A DNA stretch of 64,000 nt from Nocardia fusca NBRC 14340 (GTDB taxonomy: Bacteria > Actinomycetota > Actinomycetes > Mycobacteriales > Mycobacteriaceae). The stretch lies in the NCBI RefSeq assembly GCF_001618425.1, contig NZ_BDCU01000057.1, forward strand, positions 1-64,000, read 5' to 3'. This document shows, in pieces, positions 1 through 8,978 of the stretch (its first letter is position 1; the number at the start of each line of letters is the position of its first letter). The translations under genes and the position numbers were made by a program. The notes under the pieces were generated by a model that made no database searches, was not told where the DNA came from, and was given only the letters and a program-made list of their open reading frames with translations.

Positions 1-29
1 GCGGCGCCGGAGGCGCCGCCAATAGACAC
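1..29 (+). repeat. GC-rich hairpin repeat, copy 1
   Basis: A perfect 8-bp GC stem (1-8 with 12-19) closes on the loop gga, followed by a short tail aatagacac. The same unit lies inverted at 504-532 with 26 of 29 bases identical, so the DUF3499 gene sits between two inverted copies. It looks like a REP-like or very small mobile unit rather than a terminator, because the tail is conserved too. Its left edge may extend beyond the window. Confidence 0.6.
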
Positions 30-125
30 GAATCACACTGCGACGCGCCGTGTGCGGGCAGATCCATGAGCGTGTCTACCCCACTCGCGTCGGTGCGTCG
101 GGTTACGCTCATCGGCGTGATCTCC

Positions 126-500
126 ATGCGTCGTTGCTGCCGACCCGGCTGCAAGAATCCGGCCGTCGCGACGCTCACCTATGTCTACTCGGATTCCACC
201 GCGGTGGTGGGCCCTCTGGCGACGGTGGCCGAACCTCATTCCTGGGACCTCTGCGGGACCCACGCCTCCCGGATCACCGCCCCCAAGGGCTGGGATATGG
301 TCCGGCACGAAGGCGGCTTCTCCACCAGCCCCGACGACGACGATCTGACCGCGCTCGCCGAGGCCGTCCGCGAGGCCGGGCTACGCCGCCGCCCGCCGGA
401 GCCCGATCAGCGCGGCTACCGCGACCACAACCCGCCGCCCCGGCCCACCCGCACCGGTCGCCGCGGCCACCTCCGGGTACTCCCCGATCCGCCCAGCTGA
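126..500 (+). CDS. DUF3499 family protein
   Basis: A small protein of 124 residues beginning MRRCCRPGCKN, with the family core AVATLTYVYSDSTAVVGPLA and a later DLCGTHA segment. Three N-terminal cysteines and the later Cys/His pair suggest a metal-binding fold, which is inference. The family is actinobacterial with no known function and usually lies just upstream of manB, as here (Rv3258c in M. tuberculosis). I chose ATG 126 over the in-frame ATG at 66 because the family motif begins immediately after it. The C-terminal 45 residues are Arg/Pro-rich and probably disordered. Confidence 0.85.
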   Translation: MRRCCRPGCKNPAVATLTYVYSDSTAVVGPLATVAEPHSWDLCGTHASRITAPKGWDMVRHEGGFSTSPDDDDLTALAEAVREAGLRRRPPEPDQRGYRDHNPPPRPTRTGRRGHLRVLPDPPS

Positions 501-503
501 ACT

Positions 504-532
504 GTGCTTATTCGCGGCGCCTCCGGCGCCGC
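504..532 (-). repeat. GC-rich hairpin repeat, copy 2 (inverted)
   Basis: This is the reverse complement of the unit at 1-29, differing at three positions. The stem is 9 bp (513-521 with 525-533) with loop tcc. It lies in the 5' leader of manB. A second small hairpin, GCCGAC-gaa-GTCGGC (543-557), follows before the start codon, so the manB leader could be strongly folded. Confidence 0.6.
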
Positions 533-578
533 GGGGTCGAGGCCGACGAAGTCGGCGCCGAAAAGTAGGGTAGTCGCC

Positions 579-1955
579 ATGACAGTCGCCCGCCCTGCCG
601 AGTCCGTGAACGCGGTGATCAAGGCCTACGACATTCGCGGTGTGGTCTCCGACCAGCTCGACGCCGATTTCGTCCGGGACACCGGTGCCGCGTTCGCCCG
701 GTTGATGCGAGGTGAGCAGGCACGGCGCATTGTCGTCGGCCACGATATGCGCGCCTCGTCTCCCGCGCTGGTGGCGGCTTTCGCCGAGGGCGTGCTCGCG
801 CAGGGACTGGATGTGGTCCATATCGGGCTCGCGTCCACCGATGAGCTGTACTTCGCCTCCGGCCGGCTCGACTGCCCGGGCGCCATGTTCACCGCGAGCC
901 ACAATCCGGCCCGCTACAACGGCATCAAGCTCTGCCGTCCGCGAGCGCTGCCGGTCGGTCAGGACACCGGTCTGGCGGGCATCGCCGAAGAGCTGGTGTC
1001 CGGGGTGCCGGGCTACGACGGCGAGCCCGGTACCCCCACCGAGGTCGATCTGCTCGACGATTACGCCGCGTTCCTGCGCGACCTGGTGGATCTGAGCGGT
1101 ATCCGGCCGCTGACCGTGGCGGTGGATGCCGGAAACGGGATGGGCGGGCATACCGTCCCCGCCGTCCTCGGCGCGCTGCCGCAGGTCACAGTCGTACCGC
1201 TGTACTTCGAGTTGGACGGCAGCTTCCCCAACCACGAGGCCAACCCGCTCGATCCGAAGAATCTGGTGGATCTGCAGGCGCTGGTCCGCGACTCGGGGGC
1301 CGATATCGGCCTGGCCTTCGACGGCGACGCCGACCGCTGTTTCGTGGTCGACGAGCAGGGGGCTCCCGTCTCGCCGTCGGCCATCACGGCGCTGGTGGCC
1401 GAACGGGAACTCGCCAAGGAGCCCGGGGCCACCATCATCCACAATCTGATCACTTCCCGGTCGGTACCGGAGCTGGTGACCGAACTGGGCGGTAATCCGG
1501 TGCGGTCGCGGGTGGGTCATTCGTTCATCAAACAATTGATGGCCAGTTCCGGCGCCGTCTTCGGCGGGGAGCACTCCGCGCACTACTACTTCCGGGATTT
1601 CTGGGGCGCCGATTCCGGCATGCTGGCCGCTCTGCACGTACTGGCGGCCCTGGGCGAGGACAAGCGGCCCGTATCGGAACTCATGTCCTCCTACACCGCC
1701 TACGCCGCCTCCGGCGAGATCAACTCGACCGTCGACGACGCGTCCGCGCGGACCGACGCCGTGCTCGACGCGTTCGGCGGGCGCGCGGCCTCGGTGGACC
1801 GGCTCGACGGCGTCACCGTGCAACTACCGGACCATGCCTGGTTCAACCTGCGCGCTTCCAATACCGAACCGCTGCTACGACTCAACGTCGAAGCCAGGTC
1901 GCAGGAGGAAGTAGACGCACTCGTGACCGAGATCCTGCGCATCGTCCGCGCCTGA
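579..1955 (+). CDS. manB: Phosphomannomutase / phosphoglucomutase ManB
   Basis: A 458-residue alpha-D-phosphohexomutase interconverting mannose-6-phosphate and mannose-1-phosphate, the step before GDP-mannose in mannolipid and LAM synthesis. All four active-site loops are present: the phosphoserine loop TASHNP with Ser107, the metal loop DGDAD (248-252), the sugar loop GGEHSAHYY (329-337) and the phosphate loop RASNTEP (425-431). Length is normal for the family. ATG 579 starts the conserved N-terminus; the frame remains open upstream but reads through the hairpin repeat. The TobH-like gene and manA follow on the same strand, making a mannose-phosphate operon like Rv3257c-Rv3255c. Confidence 0.95.
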   Translation: MTVARPAESVNAVIKAYDIRGVVSDQLDADFVRDTGAAFARLMRGEQARRIVVGHDMRASSPALVAAFAEGVLAQGLDVVHIGLASTDELYFASGRLDCPGAMFTASHNPARYNGIKLCRPRALPVGQDTGLAGIAEELVSGVPGYDGEPGTPTEVDLLDDYAAFLRDLVDLSGIRPLTVAVDAGNGMGGHTVPAVLGALPQVTVVPLYFELDGSFPNHEANPLDPKNLVDLQALVRDSGADIGLAFDGDADRCFVVDEQGAPVSPSAITALVAERELAKEPGATIIHNLITSRSVPELVTELGGNPVRSRVGHSFIKQLMASSGAVFGGEHSAHYYFRDFWGADSGMLAALHVLAALGEDKRPVSELMSSYTAYAASGEINSTVDDASARTDAVLDAFGGRAASVDRLDGVTVQLPDHAWFNLRASNTEPLLRLNVEARSQEEVDALVTEILRIVRA

Positions 1956-2069
1956 CTGGAATAGTGGAAATACACACCGTGGATTCGCCCGTTCCAGATC
2001 CGGTGTCGACAACGCGGGCGGTCGCGGCCGAGACCGACAACAGCGCGATGAGGGGAGGTGCCACGCCCG

Positions 2070-3266
2070 ATGATCGCTGATACCCCGGTACTCGATCTGG
2101 ACGATGCCGCAATGCTCGAAGCCGCCGATACCGGCGGCGCCCTCCGGTCGGCTGCGTCCGGTGGTGCCCAGGTGCGTGCCACCGCGGCGGCCGTGGCGGA
2201 AGGTGCGCTCACGCGACTCGACGGTCTGCGCCCGCGCACTCTGCTGCTGGTCTCCGGCCCCGGGCGGGCCGCCCGGGCCGCCGCGCTACTCGTGGCGGCG
2301 CTCGGTGACCGGACCGGCCTGCCGCTGGTCCAGGTCACCACCGTGCCCTCCTGGACCGGTCCGCTGGACGTGGTGCTGGTGGCCGGTGACGACGCCGGCG
2401 ATCCACGACTCATCGATGCGATCGACCGCGCGCTGCGACGCGGTGCGGAGGTGGTCGTGGCGGCACCGGACGAAGGCCCGCTGCGGGCTGCCGCGGCCGG
2501 GCGGGCGGCGCTGCTCGCGCCCCGTGTCCCGGTGCTCGACGAGAACCGGCTGCTGCGCTACCTCGGTGTCGGCATCGCGGTACTGCGGACCATCGACGGG
2601 CATCGCAGCGCCACCTTCCTGCCCGAACTGACCGAGCTGGCCGATGTCCTCGACACCGAGGCCCTGCGCGACGGCCCGCAGCACGAGGTCTTCCACAACC
2701 CCGCCAAGAACCTGGCCGCGCGGACCCAGCAGCGCGGGCTCATCCTCGCCGGTGACACCGAAGTCACCACCGGGCTGGCCGTGCACGCGGCCGAGGTGCT
2801 GCTGCAATCGGCGGGCCGCACCGCGACCGCGGTGGACCTCGCCGTCGCCGTGACGGCGCTACCCCGTCTGGTTAACGCCGCCACCGTGGCCGCGCCGGAC
2901 TACGATCCGCTGTTCCACGACGAGCAACTCGACGGGCCGCCGCCGGTGGAGAAGAAGCGGATCTTCGTGTGCAGTACCGACCCCGATCTCGTCGCGGCGC
3001 GCCGCCGGATCGCGGTATTCGGTGGGGCGGGCGGCGGCACCGTGGACGCCGACCTGGTCACCGCGGAGCTCGAAGCGATCCCCGCCGACCCCGCCCGCAC
3101 CGGATCGACAGAGCCCCCACCGGTACTCGCACCGATCGGCGGTGAACTGGCACGCCTCGCGGTGCTCGCACTGCGCTGGGAGATGGCGGCAGCCTATCTG
3201 CGGCTCATCGGTGGCCGGGCGATCGCCGCGAGCGACCCGGACAGCTACGACGGGGGACACTACTAG
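2070..3266 (+). CDS. TobH-like protein with degenerate SIS (sugar isomerase) fold
   Basis: A 398-residue protein matching the Rv3256c/TobH type, related to the bifunctional phosphoglucose/phosphomannose isomerase (SIS) fold. It has an Ala-rich N-terminal half containing TLLLVSGPGRAARAAALLVA and a C-terminal half beginning FHNPAKNLAARTQQRG. The catalytic residues of true isomerases are not obvious, so activity is uncertain. GGAGG at 2054-2058 lies 11 bases before ATG 2070; a GTG at 2058 overlaps that ribosome site and is less likely. The stop TAG shares its last base with the GTG start of manA, so the two are translationally coupled. A role tied to ManA or ManB is inference from conserved position. 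Confidence 0.8.
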   Translation: MIADTPVLDLDDAAMLEAADTGGALRSAASGGAQVRATAAAVAEGALTRLDGLRPRTLLLVSGPGRAARAAALLVAALGDRTGLPLVQVTTVPSWTGPLDVVLVAGDDAGDPRLIDAIDRALRRGAEVVVAAPDEGPLRAAAAGRAALLAPRVPVLDENRLLRYLGVGIAVLRTIDGHRSATFLPELTELADVLDTEALRDGPQHEVFHNPAKNLAARTQQRGLILAGDTEVTTGLAVHAAEVLLQSAGRTATAVDLAVAVTALPRLVNAATVAAPDYDPLFHDEQLDGPPPVEKKRIFVCSTDPDLVAARRRIAVFGGAGGGTVDADLVTAELEAIPADPARTGSTEPPPVLAPIGGELARLAVLALRWEMAAAYLRLIGGRAIAASDPDSYDGGHY

Positions 3267-4519
3267 TGCACGAACTCGTGGGTGCGCTGCGCTCGTACGC
3301 CTGGGGCTCACGCACCGCGCTCGCCGAACTCTGCGGACGCCAGGTCCCGTCGGCACATCCGGAAGCGGAATTGTGGTTCGGCGCCCATCCCGCGAACCCC
3401 GCCTACCTGCGCACCGACGACGGCACCCGGTCGTTGCTGGAGGTGGTCTCGGAGAATCCCGGCGAGGAACTCGGCGCCGCCGCCACGCGGTTCGGTGACC
3501 GGCTGCCGTTCCTGCTGAAGATCCTGGCCGCCGAGGAACCGCTGTCGCTGCAGGCCCATCCGAGCGCGGAACAGGCACGGTCCGGGTTCGCCCGGGAGAA
3601 CCGCACCCAGGTGCCGCTCGATTCCCCGATGCGCAACTACCGCGACGACAGCCACAAACCCGAACTGGTGGTCGCGCTGGAGCGGTTCGAGGCGCTCGCC
3701 GGCTTCCGTGACCCACTGCGCACCGTGGACCTGTTCCGGGCTCTGGACGTCGCCGAACTCGCCCAGTACGCCGACCTGCTTGCCGCGCAACCCGATTCCG
3801 ACGGCCTACGGACCCTGTTCACCAGCTGGATCACCCTCCCGCCGACCGTACTGGACACCCTGCTGCCGACCGTGCTGGACGGCTGCGTGCGGTATCTGTC
3901 CGGTTCCGAACGCGAATTCGCCGCCGAAGCCCGCACCACCCTGGAACTGGCCGAAGCCTATCCCGGTGACGCCGGTGTGCTGGCCGCGATGCTGCTGAAC
4001 CGGATCACCCTGCAACCCGGTCAGGGCCTGTTCCTCGCCGCCGGGAATCTGCACGCCTACCTGCACGGCGTGGCCGTGGAGATCATGGCCAACTCCGACA
4101 ACGTGCTGCGCGGCGGTCTCACGCCCAAACACGTCGATGTCCCGGAACTGCTGAAGGTGCTGGATTTCGAACCGATCGACCTACCCCTGGTCCTCCCCCA
4201 GCCCGCCGGCGACGGTTCCGTCCGCTACCCCACCCCCGCCCCCGAATTCGCGCTGCGCCGCTTCGACCTGACCGCCGGATCCGCCCTGGTACCTCTGACC
4301 GACGCGGGCCCGGGCATCGTGCTCTGCACATCCGGCTCGGTCCGCTTGCTGGACGGCGACTCCAAGGTCTCCCTGACCCGCGGCGCCGCCGCCTGGATCT
4401 CCGCGACGGACAAAGACATCCGCGCCCAGGCCACGGACGGACCCGCCACCTTGTTCTGCGCCTGCGTCGGCGGTGTTTTTTCGGCGCCGCCGGAGGCGGC
4501 GCCATCCAACACAGCATAG
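3266..4519 (+). CDS. manA: Mannose-6-phosphate isomerase, type I
   Basis: A 417-residue cupin-type isomerase converting fructose-6-phosphate to mannose-6-phosphate. Zinc-site segments are visible: LSLQAHPS (Gln96, His98), HKPELVVALE (Glu133) and GNLHAYLHG, followed by the family stretch RGGLTPKHVD. It starts at a GTG overlapping the upstream stop by one base. The last dozen codons read through a GC hairpin repeat (4483-4512), giving an odd Ala/Pro-rich tail ending at TAG 4517, so the C-terminus may have been altered by insertion of that element. Confidence 0.95.
   Translation: MHELVGALRSYAWGSRTALAELCGRQVPSAHPEAELWFGAHPANPAYLRTDDGTRSLLEVVSENPGEELGAAATRFGDRLPFLLKILAAEEPLSLQAHPSAEQARSGFARENRTQVPLDSPMRNYRDDSHKPELVVALERFEALAGFRDPLRTVDLFRALDVAELAQYADLLAAQPDSDGLRTLFTSWITLPPTVLDTLLPTVLDGCVRYLSGSEREFAAEARTTLELAEAYPGDAGVLAAMLLNRITLQPGQGLFLAAGNLHAYLHGVAVEIMANSDNVLRGGLTPKHVDVPELLKVLDFEPIDLPLVLPQPAGDGSVRYPTPAPEFALRRFDLTAGSALVPLTDAGPGIVLCTSGSVRLLDGDSKVSLTRGAAAWISATDKDIRAQATDGPATLFCACVGGVFSAPPEAAPSNTA
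4483..4512 (+). repeat. GC-rich hairpin repeat, copy 3, inside the manA 3' end
   Basis: A perfect 9-bp stem (4483-4491 with 4495-4503) and loop gga, followed by the tail atccaacac, resemble the units at 1-29 and 504-532. A run of seven T lies just upstream on the plus strand. The element encodes the end of ManA rather than lying between genes. Confidence 0.5.
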
Positions 4520-4564
4520 TCTGTTGCGCGGCTGTCGTAGTCGGAAGTAGCAGGAGGGTGGCGG

Positions 4565-5491
4565 ATGTCGGCTGGTGGAAGTAAGAGGGCGATTCTTGCC
4601 GCGTTGTCGGCGAATGCCGGGATCGCGGTGGCCAAGTTCGTAGGTGCCGCGATCACCGGGTCGGCGTCGATGCTGGCGGAGGGTGTGCACTCGGTCGCCG
4701 ATACCGCCAACCAGGGTTTGTTGTTGTTCGGGCAGAATCGGGCCGAGCAGCAGGCCGATGAACTGCATCAGTTCGGGTACGGGCGTAGCCGTTACTTCTA
4801 CTCGTTCGTGGTGGCGCTGGTGCTTTTCACGCTGGGTTCGGTGTATGCCCTGTACGAGGGTGTGCACAAGGTCCAGCATCCCGAGGAGTTGAGTTCGCCG
4901 ATCGTGGCCGTGGTGATCCTGGTGGTCGCTATCGCGTTGGAAACCTACAGTTTCCGCACCGCGGTGAAGGAGTCGGCGCCGTTGAAGGGGCAGGCGAGCT
5001 GGTGGCAGTTCATTCGTAATTCGCGGAGCCCGGAGTTGCCGGTGGTGCTGCTGGAGGACGCCGGCGCGCTGATCGGTCTGATTCTCGCGCTCGGTGGTGT
5101 GGGGCTCACGATGGTGACCGGCGATCCGGTGTGGGACGGGGTGGGCACGCTGGCGATCGGTGGCCTGCTGGGTGTGATCGCGATCGTGTTGATCATCGAG
5201 ATGCAGAGTCTGCTGATCGGGGAGGGCGCGACTCCCGCGGAGGACCGGGCGATTCGCGAGAACCTGGTGGACGGGACCACGATCGACCGCCTGATCCATA
5301 TCAAGACCCAGTATCTGGGCCCGGAGGAGCTGCTGGTGGCAGCGAAGGTCGCGGTGACGCCGGGGCTGGATATCGCGGAGATCGCGGCGGGTATCGACGC
5401 GGCGGAGACCCGGGTGCGGGCGGCGGTCCCGGCCGCGCGGATCATCTACCTGGAACCGGACCTGTATCGCGAGACCGCGCGCGAGGCCTAG
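4565..5491 (+). CDS. Cation diffusion facilitator transporter
   Basis: A 308-residue inner-membrane protein exporting divalent metal ions (probably Zn2+ or a related ion) by proton exchange. Metal-site motifs are HSVAD (His42, Asp46) in the second membrane segment and LLEDAGAL (Glu164, Asp165) in the fifth. The ED form at the second position resembles the SLC30A9-like branch rather than classical HxxxD. About six hydrophobic segments precede a soluble C-terminal domain (about 220-308). AGGAGGG lies just upstream of ATG 4565. The last four bases overlap the end of the convergent oxidoreductase gene. Confidence 0.9.
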   Translation: MSAGGSKRAILAALSANAGIAVAKFVGAAITGSASMLAEGVHSVADTANQGLLLFGQNRAEQQADELHQFGYGRSRYFYSFVVALVLFTLGSVYALYEGVHKVQHPEELSSPIVAVVILVVAIALETYSFRTAVKESAPLKGQASWWQFIRNSRSPELPVVLLEDAGALIGLILALGGVGLTMVTGDPVWDGVGTLAIGGLLGVIAIVLIIEMQSLLIGEGATPAEDRAIRENLVDGTTIDRLIHIKTQYLGPEELLVAAKVAVTPGLDIAEIAAGIDAAETRVRAAVPAARIIYLEPDLYRETAREA

Positions 5492-6960
5492 GGTGCCGGG
5501 TCCGGCACGGTGTCCGCGGTGAGCAGCCGGTACGGGTCGGCGCGGTTGCCGAACACCGTGCGCAGTGCGTGCCGGGCGGCGTGTACGCCGCTCATTCCGT
5601 GGACGCCGCCGCCGGGCGGGGTGGCCGAGGAACACAGGTAGACGCCGGGCAGCCCGGTACTGTACGGATTCCAGCGCGGTACCGGGCGGAAAACTGTCTG
5701 GGCGAGGGTCATCGCTCCCGCGTTGATATCGCCGCCGACATAGTTGGCGTTGTAGGCGGGCATTTCGGCGGCCGTCCGGACATGTTTCGCGAGAACGAGG
5801 TCGCGGAAGCCGGGGGCGAATCGTTCGATCTGGTCGGCGACGAGTTCGCTGACATCCCGGTCGGAGCCGTGCGGCACGTGGGCGTAGGCGTAGAGCGTGT
5901 GCTGTCCGGCGGGGGCCCGGGTCGGGTCGACCACGCCGGGCTGGATGACCAGGGTGAAGGGCCGGTCGGTGTGGATTCCGGCGGCTACCGCGTGTTCGGC
6001 GGCCATCGCTTCGGCCCGGGTGCCGACCAGGTGCAGGGTGCCGGCTTCGGCGCATCCGGGTGCCTGCCACGGCACCGGACCCGAGAGCGCGAAATCCACT
6101 TTGCAGGAGCCGCCGCCGTAGCGGTAGCGGTCGAGCCGGCGGCGATATCCGGTGGGGAGGCGGTCGCCGGCGATCCGGACCAGTTCGGCCGGCGCGATAT
6201 CGCAGAGGATCGCGCGAGCGGTCGGGAATTCCGCCAAGGAGTCCACCCGGTGGCCGGTGTGCAGCCGCCCGCCGCGCCGGCGCAGATCGGCGGCCAGCGC
6301 GTCCATGATCGCCTGGCTGCCGCCGCGCGGTACGGGCCAGCCGACGGCGTGGGCGAGGGCGGCCAGCAGCAGGCCGGCGCCCACCGCGGGGAGCTGCCGG
6401 GGCGGGATGATGACGTGTTCGGCGACCCCGGTGAACAACGCGGGCGCGACCCCGCCGCGGAAACGGGCGTTCCACAGCGGGGAGCCCTGTTCGAGCATGC
6501 GCAGGCCGAACCGGATGGTGGCGGGGCCGAACGGGATGTGGCGCATATCCGACATCGCCGTGCGTACGACGTGCTGCCAGTCCCGGACCAGCGGTCCGAA
6601 CAGCGATCGCCAGGCCTTGCCGTCGGCCCCCAGATCGTCGGCTGTCCGTTCCAGGTCCCGCCACGCGATCCCGGCGGTACCACCGTCCAGTGGATGGGCG
6701 TAGGAGGCCGCCGGGGTGAGCAGTTCGACCCCGTGCGCGGCGAGATCGAACGCCTGGAAGAAGGGGGAGGCCAGGGCCATGGGATGGGCGCCCGCGCATT
6801 CGTCGTGCCGGAACCCGGGCAGGGTCGTTTCCGCGGTCCGGCAACCGCCGCCCAGGGTGTCCGCGGCCTCGTACACTTCGACCTCGAGGCCTGCGGCGGC
6901 CATGGTGACCGCCGCCGCGAGGCCGTTGGGGCCGGAACCTACCACTACGACATCCGCCAT
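5488..6960 (-). CDS. FAD-dependent oxidoreductase, phytoene-desaturase / PYROXD2-like
   Basis: A 490-residue flavoprotein with an N-terminal dinucleotide motif VVVGSGPNGLAAA (residues 5-17) and a C-terminal FAD-closing segment PPGGGVHGMSG. The architecture matches the CrtI-like NAD(P)/FAD oxidoreductases. No carotenoid genes are nearby, so the substrate is unknown. It is the distal gene of a leftward run after RidA (27 bp gap) and the CYP140-like P450, which could mean a shared oxidative pathway, though this is inference. Convergent overlap with the CDF gene is 4 bp. Confidence 0.85.
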   Translation of the reverse strand: MADVVVVGSGPNGLAAAVTMAAAGLEVEVYEAADTLGGGCRTAETTLPGFRHDECAGAHPMALASPFFQAFDLAAHGVELLTPAASYAHPLDGGTAGIAWRDLERTADDLGADGKAWRSLFGPLVRDWQHVVRTAMSDMRHIPFGPATIRFGLRMLEQGSPLWNARFRGGVAPALFTGVAEHVIIPPRQLPAVGAGLLLAALAHAVGWPVPRGGSQAIMDALAADLRRRGGRLHTGHRVDSLAEFPTARAILCDIAPAELVRIAGDRLPTGYRRRLDRYRYGGGSCKVDFALSGPVPWQAPGCAEAGTLHLVGTRAEAMAAEHAVAAGIHTDRPFTLVIQPGVVDPTRAPAGQHTLYAYAHVPHGSDRDVSELVADQIERFAPGFRDLVLAKHVRTAAEMPAYNANYVGGDINAGAMTLAQTVFRPVPRWNPYSTGLPGVYLCSSATPPGGGVHGMSGVHAARHALRTVFGNRADPYRLLTADTVPDPAP

Positions 6961-6986
6961 CCCCCGATTCTGCCTTCTCGGACGGT

Positions 6987-7382
6987 TCAGGGTCGGACAG
7001 CCACCGCGTCCACCTCGAACAGCATTGTCGGTAGCGCGAGGGCCGCGACGCCGACCAGCGTCTGGACCGGCGGCCGATCACCCCAGATCTCCGCGATCTT
7101 CGCGCCGACCACAGCCAGTTTCTCCGGACCGTGGTCGACGATATGGGTGCGCAGCTGAGCTGTGTCGGCGAAATCCAGGCCCACCGAACGCAACGCGATG
7201 CCCAGGTTGGCGAATGCCCGCTCCACCTGACCGGCGAAATCGTCGGTTGTGGTGGCGCCCGCTGCGTCGGAATCGTATTGACCGGCTACGAATACCAGTT
7301 CACCCTGGGTGACGGCCACATGGCTGTAGCCGAACGGGACCGGATCGTGCAGGGCCGGCGGGTTGCTGATCTCGATGGACAT
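6987..7382 (-). CDS. RidA / YjgF family protein
   Basis: A 131-residue protein of the RidA fold, a family that hydrolyses reactive enamines and imines released by PLP enzymes. It shows the family framework HVAVTQGELVFVAGQ in the first half and a late VFE-like segment (LFEVDAVAV). The conserved Arg of active RidA near residue 105 is not evident, so it may belong to a non-deaminase Rid subfamily. A strong GAGGAG ribosome site precedes ATG 7382. Neighbours are the P450 upstream and the FAD oxidoreductase downstream on the same strand. Confidence 0.85.
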   Translation of the reverse strand: MSIEISNPPALHDPVPFGYSHVAVTQGELVFVAGQYDSDAAGATTTDDFAGQVERAFANLGIALRSVGLDFADTAQLRTHIVDHGPEKLAVVGAKIAEIWGDRPPVQTLVGVAALALPTMLFEVDAVAVRP

Positions 7383-7462
7383 ACCAGATCTCCTCGGTGT
7401 GGTGACTCCTCGACAGTGATCCGACGATTCGCACGCGCCGACTGTGACATCACCACCACGGA

Positions 7463-8767
7463 TCAGGCGATGGGCTGCCTGGCCCGGGCGCGGGTACCGG
7501 TGTGGACCGGCAGGGTCTCGTAGCCGTGCAGGGTGTACAGCTGCCGCCGCCGCGGTGTGCCGCTGATCCGGAGGTCGGGGAACTGTTCGAAGAGAGCGCG
7601 CAACGCGTGGGCCGCCTCCATCCGGGCGAGCCCGGCACCGAGACAGGCGTGGATACCGCTGCTGAAGCCGAGGTGTTCCTTCGCGTTGGGGCGGGCGATG
7701 TCGAACCGGGCCGGGTCGGGAAATTTCATCGGATCACGGTTGGCCCCGGCCAGCGACAGCACCAGGGTCGCGCCCTTGCGCAACCGGCGGCCCGCGATGT
7801 CCACATCGGTGTGCGCCAGCCGCGCGGTGGTCTGCACCGGGGGATCGAAACGCAGGATCTCCTCCACCGCGCCGGGCCACAACTCCGGCTCGGCCCGGAG
7901 GCGGGCGAGCTGCTCGGGATGTTCGAGCAGCAGCACGATCCCCTTGGAGATGAGGTTGACCGTGGTCTCGAAACCCGCGCCCATCAGCAGGGTCGCCGAC
8001 GCGCAGAGTTCGTAGGTGGACAGTTCACCCTTGCGGACCAGGCTGCTGAGGATATCGTCGCCGGGTTCGGCACGCAGCCGGTCGATATGGTCGAGCAGAT
8101 AGTCCTGTACCGCTTCCGAGGAGCGCATGGCGCGGTCGTGGGCGCGCCAGGAGATGCCGATATCCAGCAACGGGCTGATGGCATCACCCCAGCTCAGGAA
8201 CATCTGCCGATCGCGGTCGGGAAACCCGAGCATTTCGGAGATGATGGCGATCGGCACCTGCGACGCGAACTGGCCGACCAGATCGGCGGGAGCGTCCTCG
8301 GGCAGGGCGGCGAGCAGTTCGTCGGTGACCGTGACGACCCGGTCCCGCAGGCGGCCGATGGCCCGCGGGGTGAAGGCCGCCGCGACCGGCTTGCGCATCC
8401 GGGTGTGCTCGGGCTGGTCGATCATCAGCATGGAGGGCGGATCGACGGGGTTGGCCGGGATCGGGCGCCGTTCCAGGGCACGGTGGGCGAACCCGGGCAG
8501 ACGGACGAGCGCGGGCATACCCACCCCGAAGCGGTTGTCCCGCAAGACTTCCCGGACCACAGCGTGGTCCATGGTGATCCAGAGGGGCCCGGCTCGATGT
8601 ATTCCGCCCTCCCCGCGTAGTTCCTCGAGCAACGGGTACGGGTTCGTGATCCCCTCGGGTCCGCCGTTGAGGCGGGCGAACAGATCCCCCCGGCGCAACT
8701 GCGCCTTCTTCGCGACGCGGATCAGCCCGTGCTGATTCACCCAGCGGAACACGTATTCCGGTTTCAT
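7463..8767 (-). CDS. Cytochrome P450, CYP140-like
   Basis: A 434-residue P450 with all class signatures: oxygen-binding MGAGFETT (262-269), the ExxR helix EEILR (Glu303, Arg306) and heme loop FSSGIHACLG with Cys375. The N-terminus (WVNQHGLIR, RRGDLFARL) and overall pattern recall mycobacterial CYP140 (Rv1880c) from memory of that family. It needs ferredoxin partners, none of which is encoded nearby. The frame is open far upstream, but ATG 8767 has GGAG before it and starts the recognisable protein. Substrate unknown. Confidence 0.9.
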   Translation of the reverse strand: MKPEYVFRWVNQHGLIRVAKKAQLRRGDLFARLNGGPEGITNPYPLLEELRGEGGIHRAGPLWITMDHAVVREVLRDNRFGVGMPALVRLPGFAHRALERRPIPANPVDPPSMLMIDQPEHTRMRKPVAAAFTPRAIGRLRDRVVTVTDELLAALPEDAPADLVGQFASQVPIAIISEMLGFPDRDRQMFLSWGDAISPLLDIGISWRAHDRAMRSSEAVQDYLLDHIDRLRAEPGDDILSSLVRKGELSTYELCASATLLMGAGFETTVNLISKGIVLLLEHPEQLARLRAEPELWPGAVEEILRFDPPVQTTARLAHTDVDIAGRRLRKGATLVLSLAGANRDPMKFPDPARFDIARPNAKEHLGFSSGIHACLGAGLARMEAAHALRALFEQFPDLRISGTPRRRQLYTLHGYETLPVHTGTRARARQPIA

Positions 8768-8978
8768 TCCCACCCACTCCTGTCGTGCCGACGGCTTCCC
8801 GGTGCCCCGCCCGCCCGGCAGCCCGGGCGGTGCGCGGCCGGCGGCCGGTCGGCCCGGTCGCGCGTTCGACGTCCACCGGCACCGGAGGACCACCGCTACG
8901 AACGGTACGGACCGTGCGGCGGCCGGGGAACCTGCCGGAGTCGGAAACTCCGGCCCTACCGTGGTAGGAGACAACCCA

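Noticed and set aside
504..578. Upstream extension of manB to GTG 504
   Set aside because: The extension reads through the hairpin repeat and lacks family similarity; ATG 579 matches the conserved N-terminus.
4181..7081. A 966-codon open frame on the minus strand
   Set aside because: It is antisense to manA and the CDF transporter and out of frame with the FAD oxidoreductase and RidA genes, all of which have clear motifs. The product is Arg/Pro/Gly-rich without domain structure, typical of GC-rich shadow frames.
5131..7158. A 675-codon open frame on the plus strand
   Set aside because: Antisense to the FAD oxidoreductase and RidA genes; composition is low-complexity Gly/Arg and no family is recognisable.
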